Source: Eisenbergiella intestinigallinarum
Lineage (GTDB): Bacteria; Bacillota; Clostridia; Lachnospirales; Lachnospiraceae
Reading direction: 5' to 3'
DNA: 5,115 nucleotides
Assembly: GCA_019120115.1 (NCBI GenBank)
Contig: DWVS01000290.1
Span: 1-5,115, forward strand
Below the pieces are notes generated by a model. That model ran no database searches. It was not told where the DNA came from and saw nothing but the letters and a program-made list of their open reading frames with translations. Below are positions 1-5,115 of this stretch, piece after piece. The translations under genes and the position numbers were made by a program. Positions within the stretch are counted from its first letter, which is position 1. Each line of letters begins with the position of its first letter.

Positions 1-735
1 GACACAGTCGGGCATGTCGAGATAATCCAGGGCCTTCATCGAGATGGTGATATCGGAAATCCGCTCATAGATCTGTTCCTCTGCTCCCGGTCTTGGGACA
101 TACTGAAAGACCACGCCGGTCTGTGGGTTCATGGAGCCGGCCTTAAAATATGCCTCCCGGTACCGGCCGATGAACCTTCCCAGACGCTCGCCGCCGTCCA
201 GGATGCCGATCTCCGCCCAGAGGTCCATAAGGCCGTTGGAGGTCGGCGTGCCGGTCAGCCCAACCCACCGTTTGACAAACGGTCGCACCTTTCTCAGCCA
301 TTTGAACCGCTGAGACTGGTAATTCTTAAAGGATGACAGTTCATCGATCACCACCAGGTCAAAATCCCAGCGCAGGCCATTCTTCTCGTAATGCTCCACC
401 AGGAACTTCACATTTTCCCGGTTTACCACATAAACAAGGGCCGGATGGTTGATTGCTGCCAGACGTTCTTTCTTCGTGCCGACAATCACGGAAACATCCA
501 GGTCTTTCAGATGATCCCACTTCTCAACCTCTGCCGGCCAAGTGTCACGTGCGACTCTAAGAGGAGCGATCACCAGGGTCTTGGATACCTCACAGGTATC
601 CAGCATCAGGTCCCGGATTGCTGTCAATGTGATAACGGTCTTTCCAAGGCCCATGTCTAAGAGAAGGGCGGCAATGGGATGTGTACGGATGTAATCGATA
701 CAGTAGCTCTGATAATCGTGCGGTTTAAAGATCAT
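1..735 (-). CDS. Phage-type SNF2 family helicase/ATPase, N-terminal half (3' end outside window)
   Basis: An ATP-driven double-stranded DNA translocase of superfamily 2. I translated the 245 codons from the ATG at 735 to the left edge and saw no stop, so the gene continues beyond the window. The first RecA-like domain is complete: a start motif KPHDYQ (4-9); Walker A DMGLGKT (27-33; 637-657); motif Ia LVIAPLRVARDTWPAE (54-69); motif II VVIDELSSFKN (128-138; Asp131-Glu132); and motif III VGLTGTP (158-164). The segment that follows (WAEIGILDGGERLG, then FIGRYREAYF) is the usual SNF2 link to the second domain, which is not visible. Phage members are typically about 450-500 residues, so about half is present. 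Motif II reads DELS rather than the DEAH of cellular SNF2 proteins, as is common in phage members. It overlaps the VRR-NUC gene by 11 nt, an arrangement seen in other phages, suggesting that nuclease and motor act together. Confidence 0.95.
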   Translation of the reverse strand, partial: MIFKPHDYQSYCIDYIRTHPIAALLLDMGLGKTVITLTAIRDLMLDTCEVSKTLVIAPLRVARDTWPAEVEKWDHLKDLDVSVIVGTKKERLAAINHPALVYVVNRENVKFLVEHYEKNGLRWDFDLVVIDELSSFKNYQSQRFKWLRKVRPFVKRWVGLTGTPTSNGLMDLWAEIGILDGGERLGRFIGRYREAYFKAGSMNPQTGVVFQYVPRPGAEEQIYERISDITISMKALDYLDMPDCV

Positions 736-1267
736 CAGCCGACACCTCCTTCTTTACCGCCATACCATCGGACTCCCCGACACCACCGAGTTCCTCGGAA
801 GTATGGTGGGAAGTCCCATCCAAATCCAAAAAGCCCGCCAGATCTGACGGGTCTAAGGGTTCCAGGGTTTCGCCATAATCATCAAAGTCGGCCAAGGTCT
901 CCGGGCTTCCCGGTATGACGGCCAGCGTAGACACATCCAGTTCAGGGACCTTCGCTCCGATTCCTTCCGGGAAGGGTTCACCGGGTATCCAGTCCAGGAT
1001 TGCCTGAATCGCCGGTCTGATCTGGGAGACCCGGTCAATACACAGGACCGGGAAGCCCAGCTTCTGAAGCTGGTACCGGCGTTTCCTCTGCAAGGGCCGC
1101 AGCACCTTCCCCGGCGCCTTCAGTTCCACGAACACTGTCTTGGCCGGAAAGAACAGCACCAGGCGGTCCGGCAGGCCATTTGTCGTCTGGGAGGTCAGCT
1201 TGTAGGCCACGCCTCCGGCATTCCTTACCGCCTTTACAAACTCGTTTTCAACTACCGCTTCCCGCAT
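725..1267 (-). CDS. VRR-NUC domain nuclease with acidic C-terminal extension
   Basis: A 180-residue protein whose first ~90 residues are a VRR-NUC domain, a PD-(D/E)xK-type nuclease fold found in phages and in the eukaryotic nuclease FAN1. Visible active-site elements are Glu8 in the first helix, GLPD with Asp34 (1166-1168), VELK with Glu48 and Lys50 (1118-1126), and Gln60 in PLQ. Members of the family cut DNA using divalent metal; stand-alone phage versions are reported to act on branched DNA. Phage members are usually only about 90-120 residues. Here residues ~95-180 form an extension with roughly 21 Asp/Glu against 3 Lys and no recognised fold. The ATG at 1267 follows AGGGAGG with 6 nt spacing. 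The gene overlaps the basic protein gene by 20 nt and the helicase gene by 11 nt, and the tail carries the helicase ribosome binding site. The nuclease call is secure; the role of the tail is unknown. Confidence 0.93.
   Translation of the reverse strand: MREAVVENEFVKAVRNAGGVAYKLTSQTTNGLPDRLVLFFPAKTVFVELKAPGKVLRPLQRKRRYQLQKLGFPVLCIDRVSQIRPAIQAILDWIPGEPFPEGIGAKVPELDVSTLAVIPGSPETLADFDDYGETLEPLDPSDLAGFLDLDGTSHHTSEELGGVGESDGMAVKKEVSADDL
743..751 (-). promoter_or_regulatory. Strong ribosome binding site of the SNF2 helicase gene, inside the nuclease gene
   Basis: AAGGAGGTG, nearly a perfect anti-16S match, lies 7 nt before the ATG at 735 and within the last codons of the nuclease gene. It fixes the helicase start and implies coupled expression of nuclease and helicase. 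Confidence 0.8.
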
Positions 1268-1541
1268 CCTTGTCCTCCCTGTTACTGTTTCTGTAGACGT
1301 TTCTGTTTCCCATTCTTTTCCTTTTCCGTGCTTTGGCTCGTTTTCTGCGTTTTTCCTCCCTCATGATGTTTCCAATTGCGGCGTCCGCTGTCGGATCCGC
1401 ATAACCCCGGTGGCGGCTGCGTGGCGGTGAGAATTGTTCCGCGGGTCTGTCCACCCATCGAAATTCAAACCGGTCATTGACGGACTTTTTATTCTTTCCA
1501 GAAGAAGCCGCCTGCTTTTCTTGTGTTGCTGCCATCTCCAT
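1248..1541 (-). CDS. Small basic phage protein, function unknown
   Basis: A 97-residue protein. It contains FEFRWVDRPAEQF (25-37), then YADPTADAAIGNIMREE (47-63), which is the most distinctive segment. A very basic run follows (KRRKRAKARKRKR, 64-76), then a polar, low-complexity end (RNSNREDKDAGSGS). The basic run suggests contact with DNA or RNA, but no known fold is evident. I recall phage proteins with a PTADAAIGN-like motif, without a known function. I prefer the ATG at 1541, which overlaps the DUF932 stop codon as TGATG and has GGAAGGAG 11 nt upstream. A GTG at 1562 would add seven residues but lies on top of that binding site. The 3' end overlaps the nuclease gene by 20 nt. The tight packing at both ends supports a real gene despite its low complexity. 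Confidence 0.78.
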   Translation of the reverse strand: MEMAATQEKQAASSGKNKKSVNDRFEFRWVDRPAEQFSPPRSRHRGYADPTADAAIGNIMREEKRRKRAKARKRKRMGNRNVYRNSNREDKDAGSGS

Positions 1542-2602
1542 CACCCGTTTAGCTCCTTCCACTGTACTGCGGGCATTGCCGCCACCTGCCAGCCGATCCC
1601 CTCCAGAGTGGTGGCGCGGTCATAGCTCTCCACATCCTGGCTTGCCCTTGTGATAGCATTGGAGAGACCGTACTGACTGAGATCTCCGCCGGCGATCAAA
1701 TGCTGCAGGACGCTGTCCTGTTCATCGGAGTTAATGCCGTAGGCCCTTGCGGTTAGCTCCACCACCTCGGTTACCTTCCCGGTAATGGGGATGCTAGCGG
1801 CTTCCTTCAGCCTGCCAACGACCTGGGCAAACCGGCTCTCCTCAATCGCCGCCAGCGTTACATCCCGCAGCTTCAGGAGGAACGCCTTGTCCTCCGCCTC
1901 CATGGTCTCATCGGAATAGATGTGGAAGCTGTCATCCACAGCCTTTGCCGCCCGTCCGACATGGTTTTTGCGTTCGCCCATGTCGTTGACAACCATGCCA
2001 TTGGTGCAGACCAGGCGGTATACCAGCGGCTGGACGGACACGGAACCAAGGCCCACCTCAGAGTTGGAGATCATCACGCCGGCCTGGACAATGTCACCGG
2101 GTACCACAGCCATTTCCATCCTGCGGTTTACTATCTTCAGGTACAGCCGATTCTCTGTCACTTCAGAGGAAACTACTTCATATTGGTCGGAACCGGCAAA
2201 CAGCGGAAGCACCGCAGAGGCGATCTCCATGTTGTCGATGCGCCGGTACCGGTCAGAGAGCAGCGCCCTTGCCATGCGGCCGGCGCCGTAGTCCATGGTT
2301 CGGATCATGTAGCTGTTTTCCCGGTCTCCAAACCATGCGTTGACGTTCTGGGCTAACAGCTCCGGCTTCCGGGACTGCATCAGGTCATAATACTTGGCCG
2401 GGATGCCCAGGGCTGACGCCACCTGCCGGTGGAAAAGGCGTGTCGTGCCAAACTGCCGCGCTTCTCCCATGGATCCGATTTCAAATGTCTGCCCATCCTC
2501 ATACAGACGGAGCGCCTGCGCGGATCCGATATAATCCTTCTTTGCTTTGTTCTGCCGGTCCAGCTCCAGCATGACTTCCTGCAAACTTCTTCCTGTTTTC
2601 AT
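1541..2602 (-). CDS. DUF932-family phage/plasmid-related protein
   Basis: A 353-residue protein that I recognise as DUF932, a family common in phages, plasmids and prophage-like regions whose biochemical role is not established. Features matching the family are: ARALLSDRYRRIDNMEI (111-127); GVMISNSEVGLGSVSVQPL (175-193) followed by VYRLVCTNGM (194-203); and a C-terminal segment with LSQYGLSNAITRAS (308-321), then YDRATTLEGIGW (327-338). The N-terminal part (1-110) holds a helix-rich region with FGTTRLFHRQVASALGIPAKYYDLM (51-75), also seen in these proteins. The length is usual for a complete member. The ATG at 2602 follows AAAGGAG with 7 nt spacing. A 44-nt gap separates it from the upstream gene, and its stop codon shares one base with the next start (TGATG). 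Its place between polymerase and nuclease/helicase genes suggests a role in phage DNA metabolism, but that is inference. Confidence 0.92.
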   Translation of the reverse strand: MKTGRSLQEVMLELDRQNKAKKDYIGSAQALRLYEDGQTFEIGSMGEARQFGTTRLFHRQVASALGIPAKYYDLMQSRKPELLAQNVNAWFGDRENSYMIRTMDYGAGRMARALLSDRYRRIDNMEIASAVLPLFAGSDQYEVVSSEVTENRLYLKIVNRRMEMAVVPGDIVQAGVMISNSEVGLGSVSVQPLVYRLVCTNGMVVNDMGERKNHVGRAAKAVDDSFHIYSDETMEAEDKAFLLKLRDVTLAAIEESRFAQVVGRLKEAASIPITGKVTEVVELTARAYGINSDEQDSVLQHLIAGGDLSQYGLSNAITRASQDVESYDRATTLEGIGWQVAAMPAVQWKELNG

Positions 2603-2609
2603 TATCGTT

Positions 2610-2616
2610 CTCCTTT
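2610..2616 (-). promoter_or_regulatory. Ribosome binding site of the DUF932 gene
   Basis: AAAGGAG on the minus strand, 7 nt before the ATG at 2602, in the 44-nt gap 2603-2646. The gap shows no clear promoter or terminator. Confidence 0.7.
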
Positions 2617-2646
2617 CCCCGCGTCTTCCTGGTGCGCAAATACCTG

Positions 2647-3018
2647 TCAGCAGCGCATGGCCGTTGTGCCGGCCTTTTCCATTGCAGCCAGCTTTTTTCT
2701 GTGTTTCCTGCGGATTGCTTCCTTTGCTTTTTCCATGGCCTGACGCCTCGCCGCATTAATCAGCCGGTCACCGTCCATGTCCGTTATAGATGTATACCAC
2801 TCGGAATGGAAAAACACTTCCAGCTCAGTCTTCTGCATTTCAAGTGCCGTCCTCTTGGCTCCGTCCGGTTTTGAAAACAAGCGGAGCAGGACAGACACAT
2901 AATCCTTCACCGCCTGCCGGATAATGGCCGCGATCAGCTTCTGGTAGCCGTCATCCAAGTTGGAGGATGCGCCGCCTGTCAGCCGTTCATCGTGGAACAC
3001 ATAACCGTTTTTAGTCAT
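2647..3018 (-). CDS. Small phage protein of unknown function
   Basis: A 123-residue protein. Its core reads AAIIRQAVKDYVSVLLRLF (about 30-48), then ELEVFFHSEWYTSITDMDGD (about 65-84) and LINAARRQ. The last third is basic and alanine-rich (EKAKEAIRRKHRKKLAAMEKA). The combination of I-x-QAVKDY with an FF-x-SEW and a DxDG-like turn reminds me of a recurrent small protein in Firmicutes phage replication regions, though I cannot name a family or function. I chose the ATG at 3018 because AGGAGG lies 9 nt upstream and the overlap with the preceding gene is then only 8 nt. The in-frame ATG at 3027 would sit directly against the ribosome binding site, and the frame further upstream is the shadow of the cysteine-rich gene. 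No transmembrane segment or signal peptide is visible. Confidence 0.82.
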   Translation of the reverse strand: MTKNGYVFHDERLTGGASSNLDDGYQKLIAAIIRQAVKDYVSVLLRLFSKPDGAKRTALEMQKTELEVFFHSEWYTSITDMDGDRLINAARRQAMEKAKEAIRRKHRKKLAAMEKAGTTAMRC

Positions 3019-3505
3019 CCCAGTCATCCTCCTCATCTGTGGGCAGTCCGGACACCTCTTCTGGTCCATTGCCCGTATCCATGGACAGAAGCTCCCGTAG
3101 ACAGGATTCGGAATACCTGTCCAGCTCTGCCGTGGCCTGTTCCGTAAAAGAATCCGACATCCCGAAAATGCCAAGTTCCTGGAATGTCCTCTTGTACTTA
3201 TCGATCAGATCCGTCCGGCCCATTCTAATGAGCTTCTCCAGGCCCTCCCGCTGCTCCCGCCGGTTTATCTCGCTGTTTTTATAGAACGGGCAGTCCCGCC
3301 TGCCAAAGTCATTCCGGTCCAGCGCCATGCATCTGCCGTTTCTGCAGGCATGGCAATCCGGATGCGCTGTGCAGACGGGAAAGGATACGGTCTCAAGCCC
3401 CTCTCGTTCCAGTTGAAGCTGCCGCATTTCCTTCCTGCTGCGTCTGCCCCGTTTATGCTGTAATCGTCTGGTCACGTCCTTACCCTGTGTATCGTTTAAG
3501 CTCAT
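3011..3505 (-). CDS. Cysteine-rich, possibly zinc-binding phage protein
   Basis: A 164-residue protein in three parts. Residues 11-34 are strongly basic (Arg/Lys-rich, including KRGRRSRKE). Residues 45-72 hold a cysteine cluster, C45-x5-C51-x2-C54-x4-C59-x12-C72, with His48 and His52 nearby, ending in DCPFYKN. The rest is helical-looking and ends in an acidic tail (DEEDDWDD). The cysteine spacing suggests a structural zinc site, and the basic N-terminus could bind nucleic acid; both are inferences. Small proteins with a Cys cluster followed by a C-x-FYK motif are familiar to me from Firmicutes phages, but I know of no established function. The ATG at 3505 is preceded by AAGGAGG with 6 nt spacing. 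Its last codons overlap the next gene by 8 nt and carry that gene's ribosome binding site, so the two are probably translated together. Confidence 0.85.
   Translation of the reverse strand: MSLNDTQGKDVTRRLQHKRGRRSRKEMRQLQLEREGLETVSFPVCTAHPDCHACRNGRCMALDRNDFGRRDCPFYKNSEINRREQREGLEKLIRMGRTDLIDKYKRTFQELGIFGMSDSFTEQATAELDRYSESCLRELLSMDTGNGPEEVSGLPTDEEDDWDD
3028..3034 (-). promoter_or_regulatory. Ribosome binding site inside the preceding gene, fixing the start at 3018
   Basis: GAGGAGG on the minus strand lies 9 nt before the ATG at 3018 and falls within the Glu-Glu-Asp codons of the acidic tail of the cysteine-rich protein. It favours 3018 over the ATG at 3027 and suggests translational coupling of the two genes. 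Confidence 0.7.
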
Positions 3506-3511
3506 CGCCTG

Positions 3512-3518
3512 CCTCCTT
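3512..3518 (-). promoter_or_regulatory. Strong ribosome binding site for the cysteine-rich gene
   Basis: AAGGAGG on the minus strand lies 6 nt upstream of the ATG at 3505. It sits in the largest intergenic gap of the window (3506-3557, 52 nt). That gap shows no convincing promoter or hairpin terminator. Confidence 0.75.
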
Positions 3519-3557
3519 CCTTAAAAAGTACAGAATATAAGCGGATATGGCCGGGGC

Positions 3558-3896
3558 TCACAGTTCCCGGTAACACATCCGCCAGATGTTTTCTGCTGTC
3601 TGTTTCAGTTTCTTTCGGTCCAGCCTCGGCGCATCCAAAAGCACGCCCAGGGACTCTGCTTCCTCCCTGATCTCATTTAAAAGCGCCCGTTGGTGGTCAC
3701 CTTGGCGTTCCAGCTCCTCCTCATGCTCCCGGTACATCCCATCCAGCTCTTTTTCCAGATTCACTGTGTCCGAGAGGTTCTCCTCAAGATACTGCCGAAC
3801 CTCATCCCCGGCATATTCCTCCACAGCCTCCAGGACATCGTCCAGGTCAAAGGGAGTGATGAGCTTTCCGTCCTTCATCCTCAATACATGCGGCAT
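3558..3896 (-). CDS. Small acidic coiled-coil-like phage protein, function unknown
   Basis: A 112-residue protein with no catalytic motif that I recognise. The N-terminus (1-20) has a short VLRMKDGKLITPF segment. It is followed by an acidic helix-prone stretch (DVLEAVEEYAGDEVRQYLEE, 20-39). Residues about 45-82 are rich in Glu, Leu and Arg with coiled-coil character. A basic patch, RLDRKKLKQ, follows near 91-99. I chose the ATG at 3896 because a GGGAGGGG ribosome binding site sits about 7 nt upstream. The open frame continues upstream to 4025 but would overlap the polymerase gene deeply and gives arginine/tryptophan-rich sequence typical of a shadow frame. The gene lies 28 nt after the polymerase and 52 nt before the cysteine-rich gene, so it is probably co-transcribed with replication genes. 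It resembles small proteins I recall from Firmicutes phage replication modules, but I cannot assign a family or role. Confidence 0.8.
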   Translation of the reverse strand: MPHVLRMKDGKLITPFDLDDVLEAVEEYAGDEVRQYLEENLSDTVNLEKELDGMYREHEEELERQGDHQRALLNEIREEAESLGVLLDAPRLDRKKLKQTAENIWRMCYREL

Positions 3897-3900
3897 ATCT

Positions 3901-3909
3901 TCCCCTCCC
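3901..3909 (-). promoter_or_regulatory. Ribosome binding site that fixes the start at 3896
   Basis: The minus-strand sequence GGGAGGGGA lies just upstream of the ATG at 3896, with about 7 nt between its GGAGG core and the start codon. It supports 3896 over the in-frame ATG at 3911, which lies just upstream of this site, and over the longer frame running back into the polymerase gene. Confidence 0.7.
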
Positions 3910-3924
3910 ATAAGGCCATCCGGC

Positions 3925-5115
3925 TTAATCCTTAAAGTAATAGTCGGGCGCCAGGTAGCCCGCAGCCGCCAGTGGGCAGTCCGGGCACCAATCCGGGTTC
4001 TGCGCCATGATGGAACAGACCTCATCCACCGTATGGTGGCCGGCCGACGCCTCGATGATCACCTCATCATGTACATGGGCGATGATCGCAAATCCGGCCT
4101 TTTCCAGCCTCCACATGGCTTCCGTCAGGATATCCCGTGCGGTTGCCTGGGTCGCATTCTCGCTGAGTTTGCCTCCATAGGTCTCCTGCCTGGACCAGCC
4201 GCCGGAACCTGCCGCATTTCCTACGCCTTCAAACGTCAGGCTCATACGCCCGAAGCGGTTTGGCTGGAGTTTCGGCTTCAGATAGGCGAGCTTCCTGCCG
4301 CCTGGAAGCGCCATCCAAAGCGTCCCACTGTAGTACTGGAAGCGGATCCGACCGGCGGCATGTTCCTCATGGGTCTTGACCGTGTCCACCGCAGCCTTCT
4401 CCATATCCCACCAGAACTGTACGATGTGGGGAGAAGCGGCACGCCACTGCTCGATGATGTCCGGAAGTTCTTCCTCCTTCAATCCCATGGATAACGCGCC
4501 CATGGAAATGAGTGCCCCGGAACCTCCTTGATAACCACAGGCCAGCTCCGCAACCTTCCCTTTCTGTCTCAGTTCTCCATTGACGCCATGCTTGACCACG
4601 GGCACACCGAACATCTGGGACGCTGACGCGCAGTAAATATCCTCGCCATTTCGGAAGGCGTCCAGCCGCCACCGCTCCCCGGCAAGCCACGCCAGCACAC
4701 GGGCCTCAATCGCGGAGAAGTCCGCCACAATAAACTCGCAGCCTTCCTTTGGCACCAGCATGGTACGGATCAGCTGGGAAAGGATGTCCGGCACGTTTCC
4801 GTAGATGGATTCCAGCATTTTAATCTCGCCCATCTTCACAAGCTCCCGCGCCTCATCCAGCGTGGAGATATGGTTCTGAGGAAGGTTTTGCAACTGGATA
4901 TGGCGGCCGGAAAAACGCCCCGTCCGGTTCGCGCCGTAGAACTGAAACAACCCTCTGGCGCGGCCATCGGCGCAGACACACCGTTCCGCCGCCTGGTATT
5001 TCTTAACGCTGCTCTTTGCCATCTGCAGTCTGAGCTTCAGCATATCCAGGGCTTCCTGGTCACAGCTGTTCTTATCCAGATCCGAGATCATCGCGGCCAC
5101 ATCTTTTTTCCCCAG
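3925..5115 (-). CDS. Phage family A DNA polymerase, C-terminal part (5' end outside window)
   Basis: Template-directed DNA synthesis for phage replication. The reading frame stays open to the right window edge: five codons lie upstream of a GTG at 5100, so the true start is outside. Residues below are numbered from that GTG. The palm and fingers motifs of family A polymerases are all present: a template-binding RTGRFSG segment (59-65) followed by LQNLP; motif A VADFSAIEARV with catalytic Asp127 (4720-4722); motif B R178-x3-K182-x3-L186-x3-Y190-Q; the NATQATARDI helix (315-324); and motif C HVHDEV with catalytic Asp345 (4066-4068). About 396 residues are visible. Phage polymerases of this kind are usually over 600 residues, so the N-terminal part, expected to hold a 3'-5' exonuclease domain, is missing from view. 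One oddity is Leu at the position of E. coli Pol I Phe762. The stop lies 28 nt before the next gene, which suggests one operon. Polymerase identity is very secure. Confidence 0.96.
   Translation of the reverse strand: MGKKDVAAMISDLDKNSCDQEALDMLKLRLQMAKSSVKKYQAAERCVCADGRARGLFQFYGANRTGRFSGRHIQLQNLPQNHISTLDEARELVKMGEIKMLESIYGNVPDILSQLIRTMLVPKEGCEFIVADFSAIEARVLAWLAGERWRLDAFRNGEDIYCASASQMFGVPVVKHGVNGELRQKGKVAELACGYQGGSGALISMGALSMGLKEEELPDIIEQWRAASPHIVQFWWDMEKAAVDTVKTHEEHAAGRIRFQYYSGTLWMALPGGRKLAYLKPKLQPNRFGRMSLTFEGVGNAAGSGGWSRQETYGGKLSENATQATARDILTEAMWRLEKAGFAIIAHVHDEVIIEASAGHHTVDEVCSIMAQNPDWCPDCPLAAAGYLAPDYYFKD

Noticed and set aside
391..918. Plus-strand frames of 89 and 79 aa over the helicase and nuclease genes
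   Set aside because: They are antisense to the SNF2 and VRR-NUC genes, whose motifs are unmistakable.
1920..2356. Two overlapping plus-strand open frames (123 and 144 aa) opposite the DUF932 gene
   Set aside because: They overlap each other in different frames and lie antisense to a clear DUF932 gene; neither has a recognisable motif.
2603..2646. Short inverted match GGT...ACC in the gap before DUF932
   Set aside because: The pairing is only a few bases, has no following T-run, and would not make a stable terminator or operator.
2499..2756. 85-aa minus-strand open frame spanning the junction before the DUF932 gene
   Set aside because: It overlaps the end of the 123-aa gene and the start of DUF932 in another frame, and both of those have proper ribosome binding sites and family-like sequence.
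3506..3557. Possible promoter (TATATT-like -10) in the largest intergenic gap
   Set aside because: A TATATT is present on the minus strand, but the matching -35 position has only about three of six consensus bases, and an operon-internal promoter is not needed. Too weak to annotate.
3586..4494. 302-aa open frame on the plus strand opposite the polymerase and coiled-coil genes
   Set aside because: It lies antisense across two well-supported genes, its translation is rich in Ser/Arg with no recognisable domain, and it shows the composition expected of a shadow frame in GC-rich coding DNA.
4367..4690. 107-aa minus-strand frame inside the polymerase gene
   Set aside because: It lies entirely within the catalytic core of the polymerase in another frame and is Arg/Gly-rich, so it is a shadow.
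1..5115. CRISPR array, tRNA, insertion sequence or attachment site
   Set aside because: The window is almost completely filled by protein genes. I saw no regularly spaced repeats, cloverleaf-like segment, transposase motif or terminal inverted repeats.

Overview
This window is a stretch of bacteriophage or prophage DNA from the replication/recombination region of a genome whose host is most likely a Gram-positive Firmicute of the Clostridia type. That host call is an inference. It rests on the strong AGGAGG-like ribosome binding sites before almost every gene, the fairly high GC content by eye, and my recollection that this gene set is typical of phages of gut Clostridia. Nothing in the window names the species. 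All eight recognised genes lie on the minus strand, so the window reads as one operon from right (5115) to left (1). Genes either overlap or are separated by at most about 50 bases.

In order of transcription: (1) the C-terminal part of a family A DNA polymerase, cut by the right edge (5115-3925); (2) a 112-aa acidic, coiled-coil-like protein (3896-3558); (3) a 164-aa cysteine-rich, possibly zinc-binding protein (3505-3011); (4) a 123-aa small phage protein of unknown function (3018-2647); (5) a 353-aa DUF932-family protein (2602-1541); (6) a 97-aa basic protein (1541-1248); (7) a VRR-NUC nuclease with an unusual acidic C-terminal tail (1267-725); and (8) the N-terminal half of a phage-type SNF2 helicase, cut by the left edge (735-1). 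Four junctions overlap: genes 3/4 by 8 nt, 5/6 by 1 nt (TGATG), 6/7 by 20 nt and 7/8 by 11 nt. This suggests translational coupling.

The genes plausibly work together in phage DNA metabolism. The polymerase copies DNA, while the VRR-NUC nuclease and SNF2 translocase form a coupled nuclease/motor pair that may act on branched or replication-intermediate DNA. The DUF932 protein and the four small proteins are of unknown function but sit inside the same transcription unit. I see no RNA gene, insertion sequence, CRISPR array, attachment site, convincing promoter or terminator. No gap between genes exceeds about 52 bases. I found no clear new defence or mobile system. The points most worth a second look are the leucine at the ribose-contact (Pol I 762-equivalent) position of the polymerase, the acidic tail on the nuclease next to a strongly basic small protein, and the uncharacterised small proteins between the polymerase and the DUF932 gene.
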